6,497 bases of DNA from Planococcus sp. (in: firmicutes) (GCA_030147455.1 JASKZU010000199.1:1-6497), one strand, 5' to 3'; counted from the stretch's first letter, positions 1-6,202 are shown. Numbers and translations: made by a program. The notes: a model not told the origin generated them from the letters alone.

Positions 1-1625
1 CTGATGTAAACGTCAAGTGCGCTGATCTGCGAGGCCAATTGCTGGATGCGTGAAATGAATACTTTGACTTGTTCGCGTATATCGACGAACAACTCGTACT
101 CGAGCGTCAAGCTTTTTTCTTCAGCCGTCAAAATCAGTGCTTCTTTTTCTTTTAATTCTGGCGTGATATAGCGTTCTGCATTGGCCAGCGTCTGCTTGCG
201 TTCGTAGCGGCTCAGATCCGCTAAATGCATATTGGATTTTGTCACTTCGATATAATAGCCGAAAATACGGTTATACCCGACTTTCAGCGATTTAATGCCC
301 GTCAGCGCCCGCTCTTTTTGCTCGAGCTCTGCGATCCAGTCTTTTCCGTTCCTTGATGCGTCGCGGTATTCGTCCAATTGGGCGTGAAAACCATCGCGGA
401 TAATGCCGCCTTCTTTAGCCGACAAGGGCGGGCTGTCACTGATGGCCATCAAGAGCTCGCATACTTCCGGGCACGGATCCAGGCCTTGGCTGAATTGTTC
501 GAGCACTGGATGTCCGGATGCCGAGAGCTCCTGGACGATTTCAGGTATTTTTTCAAGTGAATTGCGCAGCTGCGCCAAATCCCGTCCGCTGGCACTGCCA
601 AAAGCAACACGGCCGGACAGGCGCTCTAAATCATATACTTCTTTTAGCAATTGCTGCAGTTCCACGCGGACAAAATACTGGTCCATCAAGGCTTCCACTA
701 CTTGCTGGCGGGCTTCGATCGCCGCACGGTCGGCAAGCGGCTGGTGCAGCCACTGTTTGATTTTGCGGCTTCCCATCGCCGTAACAGTTTCATCAAGCAG
801 CCACAGCAGCGTTCCTTTTGAATCGGTGCCGCGAATCGATTCGACCAGTTCCAAATTTCGCTTCGAATAATAGTCGATGCCCAGAATGCGTTTGCTTTCC
901 TTGAAAGCGAACGGCTGGATATGGTCGAGCGACCGTTTCTGGGTTGCAGCGATATACGACAGCAGCCGCTTTCCGCTCATATGCAAAAGCTCTGGGCAGC
1001 CAGCAAATAATCGAATGTCTGCCTGGTAAGGGCCGTCCATATGCTCGACCGATAGAATCAGTTGCTGCTCTTCTTCGTTGAGCAGCAGGCGCAACTGTTC
1101 AGAAACGACCAATTCACGGATATGCAATGCCTGCAATTCGTTCAGCAAGGCTTTTTCACTTCCAGCTATGTACGTGGCTGTAGCTTCTCCAGTAGAAATA
1201 TCCAAATACGTGAGCCCGAATCCGCCGGCCACTTCATCGGCAGCCGCAATAAAGTTATTCGTTTTGGCATCAACGCTTTTGCCTTCTGTATGGGTGCCGG
1301 GAGTGATAAGTCTCACCACTTCACGCTTAACGACGCCTTTTGTCAGCTTTGGATCTTCTACTTGCTCGCAAACGGCTACTTTATGGCCTTTTTGAATCAA
1401 TTGGTCGATATAGTTTTTGGCTGCATGATGCGGGACTCCACACATTGGAATGCGGTCTTCTCCGTTGCCCCCGCGGCTCGTCAACGTGATTTCAAGCAAC
1501 TGGGACGCCCGGATCGCATCGTCATAGAACATCTCATAAAAATCTCCCAGCCGGAAAAATAAAAATGCATCCTGATAATCCGACTTGACTTGCAAATATT
1601 GTTGAATCATTGGTGTTGGTGCCAT
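1..1625 (-). CDS. mutS: DNA mismatch repair protein MutS, N-terminal 541 codons (runs off the window)
   Basis: MutS recognises mismatches and small insertion/deletion loops in the cytoplasm and recruits MutL. I translated the minus strand codon by codon from 1625 to 1 and found one uninterrupted frame. The mismatch-reading motif is GDFYEMF, with Phe29 and Glu31 as the Phe-x-Glu pair. It is followed by PMCGVPHH, VAVCEQVEDP and REVVRLITPGT of domain I, then the connector domain. The core begins at about residue 229 with QKRSLDH and continues through SKRNLEL, LLWLLDET and VYDLERLSGRVAFG. The clamp region has NRIFGYYIEVTKSN and ERYITPELKEKE. The window ends at ALDVYI, a few dozen residues before the Walker A of the ATPase domain, so the ATPase part is not visible. 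The ATG at 1623-1625 has a GAGAGGG ribosome binding site 6 nt upstream. The gene has its own promoter after the ricA terminator. In relatives mutL normally follows; it would lie outside this window. Confidence 0.98.
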   Translation of the reverse strand, partial: MAPTPMIQQYLQVKSDYQDAFLFFRLGDFYEMFYDDAIRASQLLEITLTSRGGNGEDRIPMCGVPHHAAKNYIDQLIQKGHKVAVCEQVEDPKLTKGVVKREVVRLITPGTHTEGKSVDAKTNNFIAAADEVAGGFGLTYLDISTGEATATYIAGSEKALLNELQALHIRELVVSEQLRLLLNEEEQQLILSVEHMDGPYQADIRLFAGCPELLHMSGKRLLSYIAATQKRSLDHIQPFAFKESKRILGIDYYSKRNLELVESIRGTDSKGTLLWLLDETVTAMGSRKIKQWLHQPLADRAAIEARQQVVEALMDQYFVRVELQQLLKEVYDLERLSGRVAFGSASGRDLAQLRNSLEKIPEIVQELSASGHPVLEQFSQGLDPCPEVCELLMAISDSPPLSAKEGGIIRDGFHAQLDEYRDASRNGKDWIAELEQKERALTGIKSLKVGYNRIFGYYIEVTKSNMHLADLSRYERKQTLANAERYITPELKEKEALILTAEEKSLTLEYELFVDIREQVKVFISRIQQLASQISALDVYI

Positions 1626-1664
1626 GTTTTACCCTCTCTCATTCCATCAATAGTTCGTTCCTCT

Positions 1665-1673
1665 ATTATACCA
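1665..1673 (-). promoter_or_regulatory. Extended -10 promoter for mutS
   Basis: The minus strand reads TGGTATAAT: a perfect TATAAT (1665-1670) preceded by the TG of an extended -10 element. No good -35 lies at the right distance; the stretch there is T-rich and belongs to the ricA terminator tail (about 1688-1695). A start near 1658 would give a leader of about 33 nt with the GAGAGGG ribosome binding site. This fits mutS being transcribed separately from ricA. Inferred from sequence only. Confidence 0.65.
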
Positions 1674-1690
1674 AACCCCATGCAGAAACG

Positions 1691-1724
1691 AAAAAGCTGA
1701 AAGAGCTTCAGCTCTTTCAGCTTT
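1691..1724 (-). terminator. Rho-independent terminator after ricA
   Basis: This is a perfect 14-bp inverted repeat (1693-1706 with 1711-1724) around a 4-nt loop. On the minus strand it is followed by five T's (1695-1691) and then CGTTT. It lies 20 nt past the ricA stop codon and before the mutS promoter. On the plus strand the stem is followed by GGAC, so it is not a good terminator in that direction. Confidence 0.9.
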
Positions 1725-1744
1725 GGACTTTATCAAACTAATGG

Positions 1745-2173
1745 TTACGAACAGCCGCCGCCCGATTCGTTTTGAACACGGGACCCTGTTTCGCCGCGCA
1801 GCAAATCGCCGCCGGTTTCTGTAATGATGTTATTGGTCACTTGGTTGGCGATAGCTGTTGAGACCATTTGAAGCAATGAATTGACGTCGCTTTGTGATTG
1901 TTTGAATTCCTGCACAACCGGCACTTCGTCGATTTCTTCTTCGATTTTTTGGATTTTCTTTTCGATCAGCTCGAGCGCCCGCTCTTTCCCGTAATGCTGG
2001 AAGTTGACTGCTTGTTTTTGCAGGCTTCTGAGGCTTGCGATCTTTTCGCGGATTTTTTGGTTTTCGTTGATTTGTGCTTCTGCACGCTTAAAGAAATCCA
2101 CTTCTTCTGTCGATGAAATCATATCTGCTACTTCACGTGCTTTCGCAACGATTTCTTCTTTTGTATACGTCAT
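1745..2173 (-). CDS. ricA: RicA (YmcA), subunit of the RicAFT RNase Y-targeting complex
   Basis: The protein has 142 residues from ATG 2171-2173, close to the 143 of B. subtilis YmcA, and belongs to the YlbF/YmcA family. The family signature EEVDFFKRAEAQINEN (about residues 21-36) is followed by a charged helical region, VVQEFKQSQSDVN, and NQVTNNIITETGGDLLRGETGS. It ends GGGCS, with Cys141 at the position where B. subtilis RicA carries its Fe-S ligand. In B. subtilis RicA with RicF (YlbF) and RicT (YaaT) forms a soluble Fe-S complex that guides RNase Y to operon transcripts such as cggR-gapA and is needed for competence, biofilm and sporulation. RNase Y is encoded two genes upstream here. The frame stays open upstream to 2254, but the added 27 residues do not look like the family and I leave them out. 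No ribosome binding site sits at the usual distance from this ATG (see separate entry). miaB, its usual upstream neighbour, is absent. Confidence 0.95.
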   Translation of the reverse strand: MTYTKEEIVAKAREVADMISSTEEVDFFKRAEAQINENQKIREKIASLRSLQKQAVNFQHYGKERALELIEKKIQKIEEEIDEVPVVQEFKQSQSDVNSLLQMVSTAIANQVTNNIITETGGDLLRGETGSRVQNESGGGCS

Positions 2174-2177
2174 TTCG

Positions 2178-2205
2178 CTAGACACCCATTTCTTCGTCTG
2201 CCTCC
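2178..2205 (-). promoter_or_regulatory. Strong ribosome binding site with a 3-codon mini-ORF just before ricA
   Basis: On the minus strand GGAGG (2201-2205) is followed 11 nt later by ATG GGT GTC TAG (2189-2178), encoding Met-Gly-Val. Its stop lies 4 nt before the ricA ATG. GGAGG is 27 nt from the ricA ATG, too far to serve it directly. Ribosomes could start on the mini-ORF and restart at ricA, or ricA could begin at an in-frame GTG (2183-2185), 15 nt from GGAGG. Which one is used cannot be decided from sequence. Confidence 0.4.
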
Positions 2206-2227
2206 GCCACACTAGACCGAGGAAAAC

Positions 2228-2256
2228 ATTGTATTTGACTTTATTGATTGGCAAAA
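2228..2256 (-). promoter_or_regulatory. Possible proximal promoter for ricA
   Basis: The minus strand has TACAAT (2228-2233), a good -10. Upstream is TTGCCA (2249-2254), a 5/6 match to -35 but with a 15-nt spacer; at a 17-nt spacer the match is poor (TTTTGC, 2251-2256). A start near 2221 would give a leader of about 48 nt that includes the GGAGG. Weak to moderate candidate. Confidence 0.35.
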
Positions 2257-2272
2257 GCTATGCGCTGTTTAT

Positions 2273-2419
2273 TTATTGCACTTCTCGCTTTTGATTGTAC
2301 AGCGGAACGATGAATTCCGACAACCAATCTGCCTTGCCCGAAAGCAATCCGGCAGCTGGCGTTTGCAGCGAAACCCATATCGGCTTTTGGCGCTGCAAAA
2401 CTATCCACTCTTCTTCCAT
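2273..2419 (-). CDS. Possible 48-residue protein, unrecognised
   Basis: The ORF runs from ATG 2417-2419 to TAA 2273-2275. The product is Trp-rich, begins MEEEWIVLQRQKPIW and ends LYNQKREVQ, with no signal peptide or membrane segment. For it: codon use (CTG, TTG, TCG, CCG) resembles the neighbouring genes and the peptide alternates polar and hydrophobic residues. Against it: there is no ribosome binding site, the ATG lies inside a candidate -10 (TATAAT), and an overlapping same-strand frame is also open (2241-2447). An upstream TTG at 2468-2470 would extend it to 65 residues, also without a ribosome binding site. I do not recognise the family. It may be a gene, a remnant of a lost neighbour, or chance. 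Confidence 0.22.
   Translation of the reverse strand: MEEEWIVLQRQKPIWVSLQTPAAGLLSGKADWLSEFIVPLYNQKREVQ
2362..2399 (-). other. Inverted repeat / hairpin in the ricA leader region
   Basis: Perfect 9-bp arms TTTGCAGCG (2362-2370) and CGCTGCAAA (2391-2399) enclose 20 nt. On the minus strand the inside can pair further as AAAGCC with GGGTTT, with one mismatch, leaving a 5-nt loop. No T-run follows, so it is not a terminator. It would sit near the 5' end of a transcript starting from the TATAAT at 2418-2423. Function unknown. Confidence 0.5.
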
Positions 2420-2447
2420 TATACTGAAAGCCGGCAGTGCGGCACAA
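2418..2447 (-). promoter_or_regulatory. Possible distal promoter in the ymdB-ricA gap
   Basis: On the minus strand a perfect TATAAT (2418-2423) has TTGTGC (2442-2447; the conserved TTG is kept) 18 nt upstream. A start near 2411 would give a leader of about 238 nt ahead of ricA, carrying the 2362-2399 hairpin. Prediction only. Confidence 0.4.
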
Positions 2448-2483
2448 GCATACGCACGAATTGTCAGCAAATGGACACGTTAA

Positions 2484-3281
2484 TTAGGCTTGGAACGGGT
2501 AGTCTTCGTTAATGTAAATTCTCTCGCACGATAATGCTTTTCCGCTATCGTCGTCGAGTTCCGTGAAAAATCCGCTGACGACCGAACGCCCGCTTTTTGG
2601 CACTTCAAAACGCGTCGGCATATTTGTTTTGAAACGGTATAACACCGCATCACGTTTCATGCCGAGTATTTCGTCATACGGCCCAGTCATGCCGACATCA
2701 GTGATATAAGCCGTGCCGCCCGGCAAGACACGGGCATCTGCCGTTTGCACATGTGTATGCGTTCCGACAACCGCCGACGCGCGGCCTTCCAAGTGATAGC
2801 CCATCGCGATTTTCTCGCTCGTCGCTTCTGCATGAAAATCGACAAAGACAAGCGGCGACACTTGTTTGGCTTGTTCGAGCAATTCGTCTGCCATTTTAAA
2901 TGGGTCGTCATGGGCAGGCAAAAAGACACGTCCATGCAAATTGATAACTGACAGTGTTTTTCCGTTTTTCGTTACGGTCGCCATGCCGCGTCCCGGTGCT
3001 TCTTCCGAAAAGTTCGCTGGCCGGATCAAATAATCGGCATCGTCGATAAAATCAAAGATTTCTTTTTGGTCCCAAGTATGGTTGCCCATCGTGACCATGT
3101 CAACGCCCATAAATAAAAGATCTTTATAGATCGATTTGGTGATGCCGCGTCCAGCTGCCGCATTTTCTCCGTTCGCAATCACCACATCCGGCGCGTACTT
3201 GCGCTTAAGCCTTGGCAAGTAAGATTCTAACGCGTCTCTTCCGATTGATCCGACAATATCTCCGATAAATAATACTTTCAT
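2484..3281 (-). CDS. ymdB: YmdB family cyclic-nucleotide phosphodiesterase (metallophosphoesterase)
   Basis: The protein has 265 residues, close to the 264 of B. subtilis YmdB, and is colinear with that family throughout. All metal-centre positions are present: Asp8 in FIGDIVGS, Glu39 and Asn40 in NGENAAAGRG, Asn67 and His68 in MGNHTWD, His150 in DFHAEATSEK, and His175 and His177 in GTHTHVQTAD. His68 is the expected catalytic acid. Further conserved blocks are RPANF and ITDVGMTGPYD. B. subtilis YmdB hydrolyses cyclic nucleotides such as 2',3'-cAMP in vitro and is needed for biofilm matrix expression and the matrix/motility switch. It has no signal peptide, so it is cytoplasmic. The ATG at 3279-3281 has AGGTG 5 nt upstream. 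It lies 67 bp after rny, and a terminator hairpin fills most of that gap. With no room for a promoter there, expression probably depends on readthrough from rny, as in the rny-ymdB operon of B. subtilis. Confidence 0.96.
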   Translation of the reverse strand: MKVLFIGDIVGSIGRDALESYLPRLKRKYAPDVVIANGENAAAGRGITKSIYKDLLFMGVDMVTMGNHTWDQKEIFDFIDDADYLIRPANFSEEAPGRGMATVTKNGKTLSVINLHGRVFLPAHDDPFKMADELLEQAKQVSPLVFVDFHAEATSEKIAMGYHLEGRASAVVGTHTHVQTADARVLPGGTAYITDVGMTGPYDEILGMKRDAVLYRFKTNMPTRFEVPKSGRSVVSGFFTELDDDSGKALSCERIYINEDYPFQA

Positions 3282-3302
3282 CTAATCACCTGTCCCCATA
3301 AG

Positions 3303-3342
3303 AAAAAGGCTTCTTTGAATGGATATTCAACGAAGCCTTTTT
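3303..3342 (-). terminator. Terminator hairpin between rny and ymdB
   Basis: Arms AAAAAGGCTTC (3303-3313) and GAAGCCTTTTT (3332-3342) form 11 pairs. After one mismatch, TTGAAT and ATTCAA add 6 more pairs around the loop GGAT. On the minus strand the stem ends in five T's. It starts 6 nt past the rny stop and ends 21 nt before the ymdB start. It is probably a partial (attenuating) terminator or an mRNA 3'-end stabiliser. A-T symmetry at the base means it could also work on the plus strand. Confidence 0.85.
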
Positions 3343-3348
3343 CGTTTT

Positions 3349-4908
3349 TTATTTTGCGTATTCAACGGCCCGTGTTTCACGGATAACCGTCACTTTGATG
3401 TGGCCTGGATAATCCAGCTCTTCCTCGATTCGCTTGCGAATGTCGCGTGCGAGCCTGTGGGCTGTCATATCGTCAATTTGTTCCGGGCGAACCATGATCC
3501 GAATTTCGCGGCCAGCTTGGATGGCGAATGATTTCTCGACACCCTCGTAGGACTCTGAAATTTCCTCCAGCTTTTCAAGCCGGCGGATATAGTTCTCAAG
3601 CGTTTCGCTTCGGGCGCCAGGACGCGCGGCGGACAATGCATCCGCTGCCGCAACAATGACCGAGATGATCGACGTTGCTTCTGTATCCCCGTGGTGGGAA
3701 GCGATACTGTTGATAACAACCGGATGCTCTTTGTACTTCGTTCCGAGCTCGACGCCGATTTCCACGTGGCTGCCTTCGACTTCATGGTCGATAGCTTTGC
3801 CGATATCGTGGAGAAGGCCGGCGCGTCTTGCGAGTGTAACGTCTTCTCCAAGTTCCGCTGCCATAAGGCCGGACAGGAATGCCACTTCCACCGAGTGCTT
3901 CAGGACATTCTGGCCATAGCTTGTACGATAACGAAGCCGGCCTAAAATTTTGATCAAATCTGGATGCAGGTTGTGAGCGCCAACATCAAATGTCGTTTGT
4001 TCACCGATCTCACGAATTTGCTCGTCTACTTCACGTCTTGATTTCTCAACCATTTCCTCGATGCGGGCCGGATGGATGCGGCCGTCTGACACCAATTTTT
4101 CAAGTGCCAAGCGTGCCGTTTCACGGCGTATTGGATCGAATCCGGACAAAATAACAGCTTCCGGGGTATCATCGATAATCAAATCAATGCCCGTCAATGT
4201 TTCAAGTGTCCGGATGTTGCGGCCTTCACGTCCGATGATGCGGCCTTTCATCTCATCGTTCGGCAAGTTGACCACAGAAACAGTTGTTTCTGCCACATGG
4301 TCTGCAGCAAAGCGCTGCATTGCGAGCGATAGGATATTTTTAGCTTTTTTATCCGCTTCTTCTTTAGCCCGGGCTTCTGTCTCTTTGACCATTACCGCGA
4401 TATCCGTAGACAACTCATTCTCCACTTGCTGAAGAATGATGCCTTTCGCTTCTTCGCGTGTCAGAGAAGAAATCCGTTCCATTTCGGATTGTTGCTGCTG
4501 AACCAGTTTCTCAGCTTTGCTCTCCATCTGCTCAATATGCTGTTGTTTTTCGGCAAGCGCCTGATCTTTGCGTTCAAGGCCAGCTTCCCGTTTGTTTAAT
4601 GCATCATCCTTGCGATCCAAATTTTCTTCTCTCTGCAACAGCCGATTCTCATGTTTTTGCAATTCCGATCGGCGTTCTCGAATTTCAGATTCAGCTTCAG
4701 TACGCAATTTATGATTTTCGTCTTTCGCTTCCAATAATGCTTCTTTTTTCAGCGCATCTGCTTCACGTTTTGCATCTTCGACAATTTGCTCAGCAGAATG
4801 CTTAGCGCCTGACATTTTGGAATCGTTTGCCTTTTTCAATGCAATATACCCAACAACTACACCGACGATGATACCAAGCAAAGCGAAGATGAACTCAGAA
4901 ACTTCCAT
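3349..4908 (-). CDS. rny: Ribonuclease Y, membrane-anchored endoribonuclease
   Basis: RNase Y makes the initiating endonucleolytic cuts in bulk mRNA decay and in operon mRNA processing in Bacillota, and is a hub of a loose degradosome at the membrane. The protein has 519 residues (520 in B. subtilis). In order: a single transmembrane helix at about 5-24 (FIFALLGIIVGVVVGYIAL); a long Lys/Glu/Gln-rich coiled coil at about 30-190; a KH RNA-binding domain at about 210-275 with GREG loop 226-229; and an HD domain at about 335-430 with catalytic His367-Asp368 in LLHDIGKAID and the conserved SIASHHGD at 401-408. The C-terminal part has VRPEQIDD and ends EYAK. ATG 4906-4908 follows a strong GAGGAGG at 7 nt. 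A near-consensus promoter lies about 100 nt upstream, downstream of the recA terminator, so it is transcribed separately from recA. The pbpX gene found between recA and rny in B. subtilis is absent. Its RNA-targeting partner RicA is encoded downstream. Confidence 0.98.
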   Translation of the reverse strand: MEVSEFIFALLGIIVGVVVGYIALKKANDSKMSGAKHSAEQIVEDAKREADALKKEALLEAKDENHKLRTEAESEIRERRSELQKHENRLLQREENLDRKDDALNKREAGLERKDQALAEKQQHIEQMESKAEKLVQQQQSEMERISSLTREEAKGIILQQVENELSTDIAVMVKETEARAKEEADKKAKNILSLAMQRFAADHVAETTVSVVNLPNDEMKGRIIGREGRNIRTLETLTGIDLIIDDTPEAVILSGFDPIRRETARLALEKLVSDGRIHPARIEEMVEKSRREVDEQIREIGEQTTFDVGAHNLHPDLIKILGRLRYRTSYGQNVLKHSVEVAFLSGLMAAELGEDVTLARRAGLLHDIGKAIDHEVEGSHVEIGVELGTKYKEHPVVINSIASHHGDTEATSIISVIVAAADALSAARPGARSETLENYIRRLEKLEEISESYEGVEKSFAIQAGREIRIMVRPEQIDDMTAHRLARDIRKRIEEELDYPGHIKVTVIRETRAVEYAK

Positions 4909-5002
4909 GCGTACACCTCCTCTTGCTATTGATTTTTAACCTTTTCATAGGATGAATCGATCATTCTTGTTCGTCCTGCAATCATTTAAAAAATAGTAAA
5001 CA

Positions 5003-5020
5003 ATACAAGTTTAATTGTAT
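5003..5020. repeat. Dyad overlapping the rny -10 region
   Basis: ATACAA (5003-5008) and TTGTAT (5015-5020) form a perfect 6-bp inverted repeat with a 6-nt centre. It covers the -10 hexamer and the predicted start point of the rny promoter. The position suits a repressor operator, but AT-rich dyads of this size also arise by chance. Confidence 0.35.
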
Positions 5021-5042
5021 AGATGGACCTATGCTGTGTCAA
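5014..5042 (-). promoter_or_regulatory. Sigma-A promoter for rny
   Basis: On the minus strand a perfect -35 TTGACA (5037-5042), a 17-nt spacer and TACAAT (5014-5019; 5/6) form the best promoter match in the window. The predicted start near 5007 gives a 5' leader of about 100 nt before the rny ATG. The leader carries the GAGGAGG ribosome binding site and no recognisable riboswitch. Confidence 0.85.
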
Positions 5043-5068
5043 CCCTGCCAAGCCGCCGCCGAGCATCC

Positions 5069-5105
5069 AAAAAAGGCTGCGAAGCGAATGCTTCACAGCC
5101 TTTTT
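5069..5105 (-). terminator. Rho-independent terminator after recA
   Basis: AAAAAGGCTG (5070-5079) pairs with CAGCCTTTTT (5096-5105). After one C-A mismatch, GAAGC pairs with GCTTC around the loop GAAT. On the minus strand the stem runs into six T's (5074-5069). It begins about 24 nt past the recA stop and lies upstream of the rny -35, so it separates the two transcription units. Confidence 0.92.
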
Positions 5106-5128
5106 CATAGTGTCGCTCTTTTGATTGC

Positions 5129-6196
5129 TTACTCTTCTTCGTCGATCAACAAGTTGAAGTCTTCTGCGTTATTCTTTTCTTCTTGTGGAGTCGAAACAGA
5201 ATAGGATGCAGCTGACATGCCGTAATGCTCACGGACTTTGCCTGCAACTTCGTTGCGGATCGCTTCGTTTTCGCGCATAAACTGCTTGGCGTTTTCACGG
5301 CCTTGCCCGACGCGCTCGTTGTTGTAGGAATACCAAGAACCGGCTTTTTGCACGATGTCAAGGTCTGCTGCCAAGTCGACGATTTCGCCTTCGCGTGAAA
5401 TCCCCTGGCCGTACATGATATCCACTTCCGCTGTACGGAACGGCGGAGCCACTTTGTTTTTCACTACTTTGATTTTCGTACGGTTACCGATGATGTCGTT
5501 GCCGGATTTCAAGGCTTCAGCACGGCGAACTTCCAAACGCACGGAAGAGTAGAATTTAAGCGCACGGCCGCCTGGTGTAACTTCCGGGTTACCGAACATT
5601 ACGCCGACTTTTTCACGGATTTGGTTGATAAATACAGCAATGGTATTTGATTTATTGATGGCACCGGAAAGTTTACGGAGAGCCTGTGACATGAGACGGG
5701 CTTGAAGACCTACATGCGAGTCACCCATTTCTCCTTCAATTTCCGCTTTCGGTACAAGTGCAGCCACAGAGTCAATGACGACGATGTCGACCGCTCCGCT
5801 TCGAACCAATGCTTCAGCGATTTCAAGTGCCTGCTCGCCTGTATCCGGCTGAGACAACAGCAATTCATCCAAGTTGACGCCTAGTGCTTTTGCGTATACT
5901 GGATCAAGTGCGTGCTCGGCATCGATAAATGCGGCTGTTCCGCCTGAAGCCTGTACTTCTGCAATCGCGTGAAGTGAAACCGTGGTTTTACCCGAGCTTT
6001 CTGGGCCGTAGATTTCAATAACACGGCCGCGCGGGTATCCGCCTATTCCAAGCGCGATGTCCAACGACAACGAACCACTTGAGACTGTTGAGACGTTGTG
6101 GGCTGTACTTTCACCCAATTTCATAACTGAACCTTTACCGAATTGCTTTTCTATTTGCTTTAGCGCCATATCCAACGCTGCTTTACGATCGCTCAA
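5129..6196 (-). CDS. recA: Recombinase RecA
   Basis: RecA is the cytoplasmic ATP-dependent strand-exchange protein of homologous recombination; as an ssDNA filament it triggers LexA self-cleavage. The protein has 355 residues. Walker A is GPESSGKT (64-71), the catalytic Glu is Glu94 in FIDAEHALDP, and Walker B is VVIDS (139-143). Loop L1 is around EGEMGDSHVG. The NQIREKVGVMFGNPEVTPGG block (191-210) includes loop L2 and the nucleotide-sensing Gln192. GREN and the acidic tail NLLIDEEE close the protein. The start is TTG (6194-6196): it gives the family N-terminus MSDRKAALDMALKQIEKQFG, has AGAGGAGGA 6 nt upstream, and no in-frame ATG exists before Met10. The gene has its own SOS-regulated promoter and its own terminator, so it is probably monocistronic, with possible readthrough from cinA. 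The catalytic core looks complete and no frameshift is seen. Confidence 0.99.
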   Translation of the reverse strand: MSDRKAALDMALKQIEKQFGKGSVMKLGESTAHNVSTVSSGSLSLDIALGIGGYPRGRVIEIYGPESSGKTTVSLHAIAEVQASGGTAAFIDAEHALDPVYAKALGVNLDELLLSQPDTGEQALEIAEALVRSGAVDIVVIDSVAALVPKAEIEGEMGDSHVGLQARLMSQALRKLSGAINKSNTIAVFINQIREKVGVMFGNPEVTPGGRALKFYSSVRLEVRRAEALKSGNDIIGNRTKIKVVKNKVAPPFRTAEVDIMYGQGISREGEIVDLAADLDIVQKAGSWYSYNNERVGQGRENAKQFMRENEAIRNEVAGKVREHYGMSAASYSVSTPQEEKNNAEDFNLLIDEEE

Positions 6197-6202
6197 AAGA
6201 AA

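Larger units (their letters stand above)
2174..2483 (-). other. 310-bp gap between ymdB and ricA with no confident gene
   Basis: In B. subtilis and many relatives this interval holds spoVS and/or miaB, among other genes. Here it holds two candidate promoters, a 9-bp-arm hairpin, several short overlapping ORFs on both strands and the ricA ribosome binding site. None of the short translations resembles MiaB, with its CxxxCxxC radical-SAM motif and TRAM domain, or SpoVS. There is no clear terminator after ymdB, so ymdB transcripts could continue into ricA. Confidence 0.7.

Noticed and set aside
403..870. 155-residue plus-strand ORF
   Set aside because: It is antisense to an unbroken, clearly conserved mutS frame, and its translation is Ser/Arg-rich with no recognisable domain.
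1062..1562. 166-residue plus-strand ORF
   Set aside because: Antisense shadow of the mutS N-terminal domains; no ribosome binding site or recognisable family.
1..1625. Possible frameshift or pseudogene in mutS
   Set aside because: Codon-by-codon translation stays in one frame with all expected motifs; the gene is cut only by the window edge.
2174..2254. 27-residue N-terminal extension of ricA from a TTG at 2254
   Set aside because: It adds basic, Trp-containing sequence unlike the family. The 142-residue form matches the B. subtilis length and start.
2276..2512. Plus-strand ORFs of 78 and 62 residues across the ymdB-ricA gap
   Set aside because: No ribosome binding site, no plausible plus-strand promoter, and no recognisable family. 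The longer one also runs into the ymdB 3' end.
4458..4805. 115-residue plus-strand ORF
   Set aside because: Antisense to the RNase Y coiled-coil region, whose Lys/Glu/Gln-rich codons leave the opposite strand open.
4909..5013. Riboswitch or T-box in the rny leader
   Set aside because: The leader is only about 100 nt, AT-rich, and has no terminator/antiterminator pair or known conserved core.
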